Positions 62,476 through 64,000 of a stretch of DNA of 64,000 nt are shown in pieces (within the stretch, counting starts at the first letter, position 1; each line of letters opens with the position of its first letter). The position numbers were made by a program, and so were the translations under genes. Source of the DNA: Thereva unica (Eukaryota; Arthropoda; Insecta; Diptera; Therevidae); contig OX465282.1 of assembly GCA_949987705.1 (NCBI GenBank), positions 98,320,070 to 98,384,069 of the forward strand, given 5' to 3'. The notes under the pieces are model-generated. The model saw only the letters and a program-made list of their open reading frames with translations, was not told the DNA's origin and made no database searches.

Positions 62476-63220
62476 TTGATACTATTTTCGAACAAATTTC
62501 GGGATTTTTCCCATCCAGTTCTGAGTGTGTCAAATGGCACCAGTGTTTCTGGCAAGGACGTCGAGTTCTTTGCAGACACCAACAATTTACATCAAATTGT
62601 GCATTCCTTGATGTTGCTGATCAAGGAGCCTCCAACGCGTTACTCCGTCGAAGTTGATTCACCTCTCGGCAATTCGGACACGGAAAAAAGGTGGCTCCAG
62701 CAGTTCCTCCAACTATCTCCCAATATCAATTCTGCTATTCTCCAAAACCATGGAGACAAATAATCCGCAAAAAGCACAGTATGGCTTCCGACAAAAAAGA
62801 TCCACTGGCAGAACATCTCAAAGGTAGTCTGCGTGGAGTCTAGTCTGGTTGCGTGGAGTCTACTCTGCTCTTGAATCTCACCCCATCACACCAGATTAGC
62901 CCACTCGTCTCACTCCCACCACAAGCAGTCCGCCTTTTCGCGCACTCAACAAGATAACAATGAGTTTCTAAATAGAACTACTCGAAATAGAACTATTCTT
63001 TCGCAGTCCGTATTTGCGAGCTCCTACGACATCCAAGAGTTCAAATGCAGGGTTCATCGCCACCTTCTTCAATATCCCCTCGGACTCTCATAATCTTTAA
63101 CCTATTCCCCCCGAAGCAAGTTTGCTGCTAGACATTGCAACATCACGTGACAAACGACATAACGGACTGGTAGTACAAAGGGTGATTCCTGAGCTTAGCA
63201 CTGCCACATAAAAAAAATTA
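62476..63220 (+). pseudogene. LINE-A copy 8: endonuclease end, RT fragment and 3' end
   Basis: The frame 62476-62763 carries an endonuclease end (FADTNNLHQIVHSLM, RYSVEVDSPLGNSDTEKRW). 62765-62820 in another phase reads PQKAQYGFRQKRSTGRTSQR, the RT GFR..RST motif. 62880-63110 is the C-terminal region (ISPLVS..., FVNRTT-like, SSYDIQEFK) with many breaks. 63120-63218 is the 3' terminus TAGTACAAAGGGTGATTCCT...CCACATAAAAAAA. Internal parts are deleted. It is the only copy here with endonuclease sequence. Confidence 0.75.
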
Positions 63221-64000
63221 ACTGAGTACATGAAGGATATGCTCCTCAAGGCAAAGCTTACAGCTGTGGTCTTCCGTCTTTCCCATTCTCCATAAGTGGT
63301 AATTTAGGGCCCAATGTCCGGAATCACCTCCTGACACCTTTTATGCTACGCCCCAACAATTCCTCGTCTTCGACGGCACAGAAAGAAACTTGGCCAATCC
63401 CAGCACGGACTTTTAGCGTTCGGTATGTTTTCTCCAAGTCCGAATGGCAGGGGCCGCACTTCACCAAACTAGTGGGTGGGCCAATAGTCGGTTCGGGGCC
63501 GATGAGTGTATCAGAGTCCTCTCTAGCCAAGGCTTTGCCTTTAAATTGATCCATAAAAGTCCCACAAGCATGTTGATAAAGGGAAGATCCATCCTGACGA
63601 GCCTCCAATTGAGTGCACCTGGTGAACAAGGGGGATCGGTATAGTGACAGTACAAACACTACACAAGCCACTTCTTGGCTTCGTAGGCTTTGAATGGTAT
63701 GCTCCCTCTCGCCCACTGCATTCGTTTTATCTTTTCCGCGGGGGGTTAACCAGCATCCACTCGGAGTTAACTATTGCTTTCTTAACAACCTCTACATCTC
63801 AAATTTGTAGCCTAGACCGATTGAGCAGGTTCGGGAATCTCCCTTACAATTTTCACTCAGCCTTGTCGCACCAAACAAAAGAGACCTTGCTCCTCCAAAT
63901 CAGAAAGCAGAAAGGATGGGCTGTGATCGAGTCTTTTTCTGGTCGCGTTACGATTGGACCCAAGAATAAACCACGTTCATCAAGCGAGGCGTGGACTTCC
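63221..64000. other. Unrecognised stretch at the right edge
   Basis: It is GC-richer than its surroundings and has open frames on both strands (63324-63716 minus, 63343-63549 plus), none with a domain I can name. The composition and the phrase order suggest the 3' part of another LINE on the minus strand, but no motif supports this firmly. Confidence 0.25.

Larger units (their letters stand above)
54730..64000 (+). other. SCaMC intron 1 (at least 9.3 kb, runs off the window)
   Basis: It begins with GTAAGA after the EF-hand exon. No following SCaMC exon (second and third EF-hands) was found before the window ends. The intron carries the Ty3 element 56306-61686, LINE-A pieces and an unknown stretch at 63230-64000. 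54730-56299 and 61693-62475 contain no recognised gene or element. A 23-bp piece of the Ty3 gag (61053-61075) is repeated at 62021-62043. Confidence 0.75.

Noticed and set aside
63324..63716. 130-codon minus ORF as a host gene
   Set aside because: No recognisable domain or splice context. It lies downstream of a LINE-A end and may be another LINE remnant, so it was left unnamed.

Overview
The window looks like one stretch of insect chromosome, most probably from a fly. It is AT-rich, introns are about 60 nt where visible, and the transposon families are typical of arthropods. I recognise only one host gene. This is the first coding exon of an EF-hand mitochondrial carrier (SCaMC / SLC25A24-25 type) at 54424-54729 on the + strand. 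It ends at a GT splice donor, and its first intron runs past the right edge of the window. Nearly everything else is transposable elements, often nested, so most open frames are transposon genes or chance frames inside repeats.

Layout. 1-9 kb: a MITE at the left edge, a broken LINE (called LINE-A here) carrying a solo LTR with a 4-bp target duplication, a tRNA-derived SINE, two MITEs, and a decayed ZMYM1-like hAT transposon interrupted by LINE-A and other insertions. 9-16 kb: three other LINEs (a 5'-truncated RT fragment on +, an RTE-type element on -, a CR1/Jockey-like element on -). 15.7-29 kb: two LTR elements with the same primer-binding site, one with a BEL/Pao gag and protease but no RT. 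This stretch also holds an array of hairpins whose arms covary and a nest of MITE inside pogo-like inside hAT. 29-41 kb and 46-52 kb: two diverged direct copies of one segment. Comparing the copies gives empty sites that define three insertions exactly: a 3.6-kb hAT-like element full of satellite DNA, a 2.0-kb element with 22-bp terminal repeats, and a 70-bp MITE. 41-46 kb: a perfect 156-bp inverted repeat, a 269-bp satellite, LINE-A and a PIF/Harbinger transposase relic. 49.6-53 kb: a Ty3-type element reduced to gag, protease and integrase ends. 56.3-61.7 kb: a young, LTR-flanked Ty3 element in the SCaMC intron, itself hit by LINE-A.

Interactions suggested by the sequence. The SINE shares its 3' tail with LINE-A, as expected if LINE-A reverse transcriptase moves the SINE. 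LINE-A is present in at least eight pieces, one of them inside a Ty3 element whose LTRs differ at one base, so it has moved recently. Five MITEs have 3-bp TWA target duplications of PIF/Harbinger type, and a Harbinger transposase relic lies in the same window. Two unrelated LTR families both retain gag and protease but have lost reverse transcriptase. No prokaryotic feature, CRISPR array or rRNA was seen.
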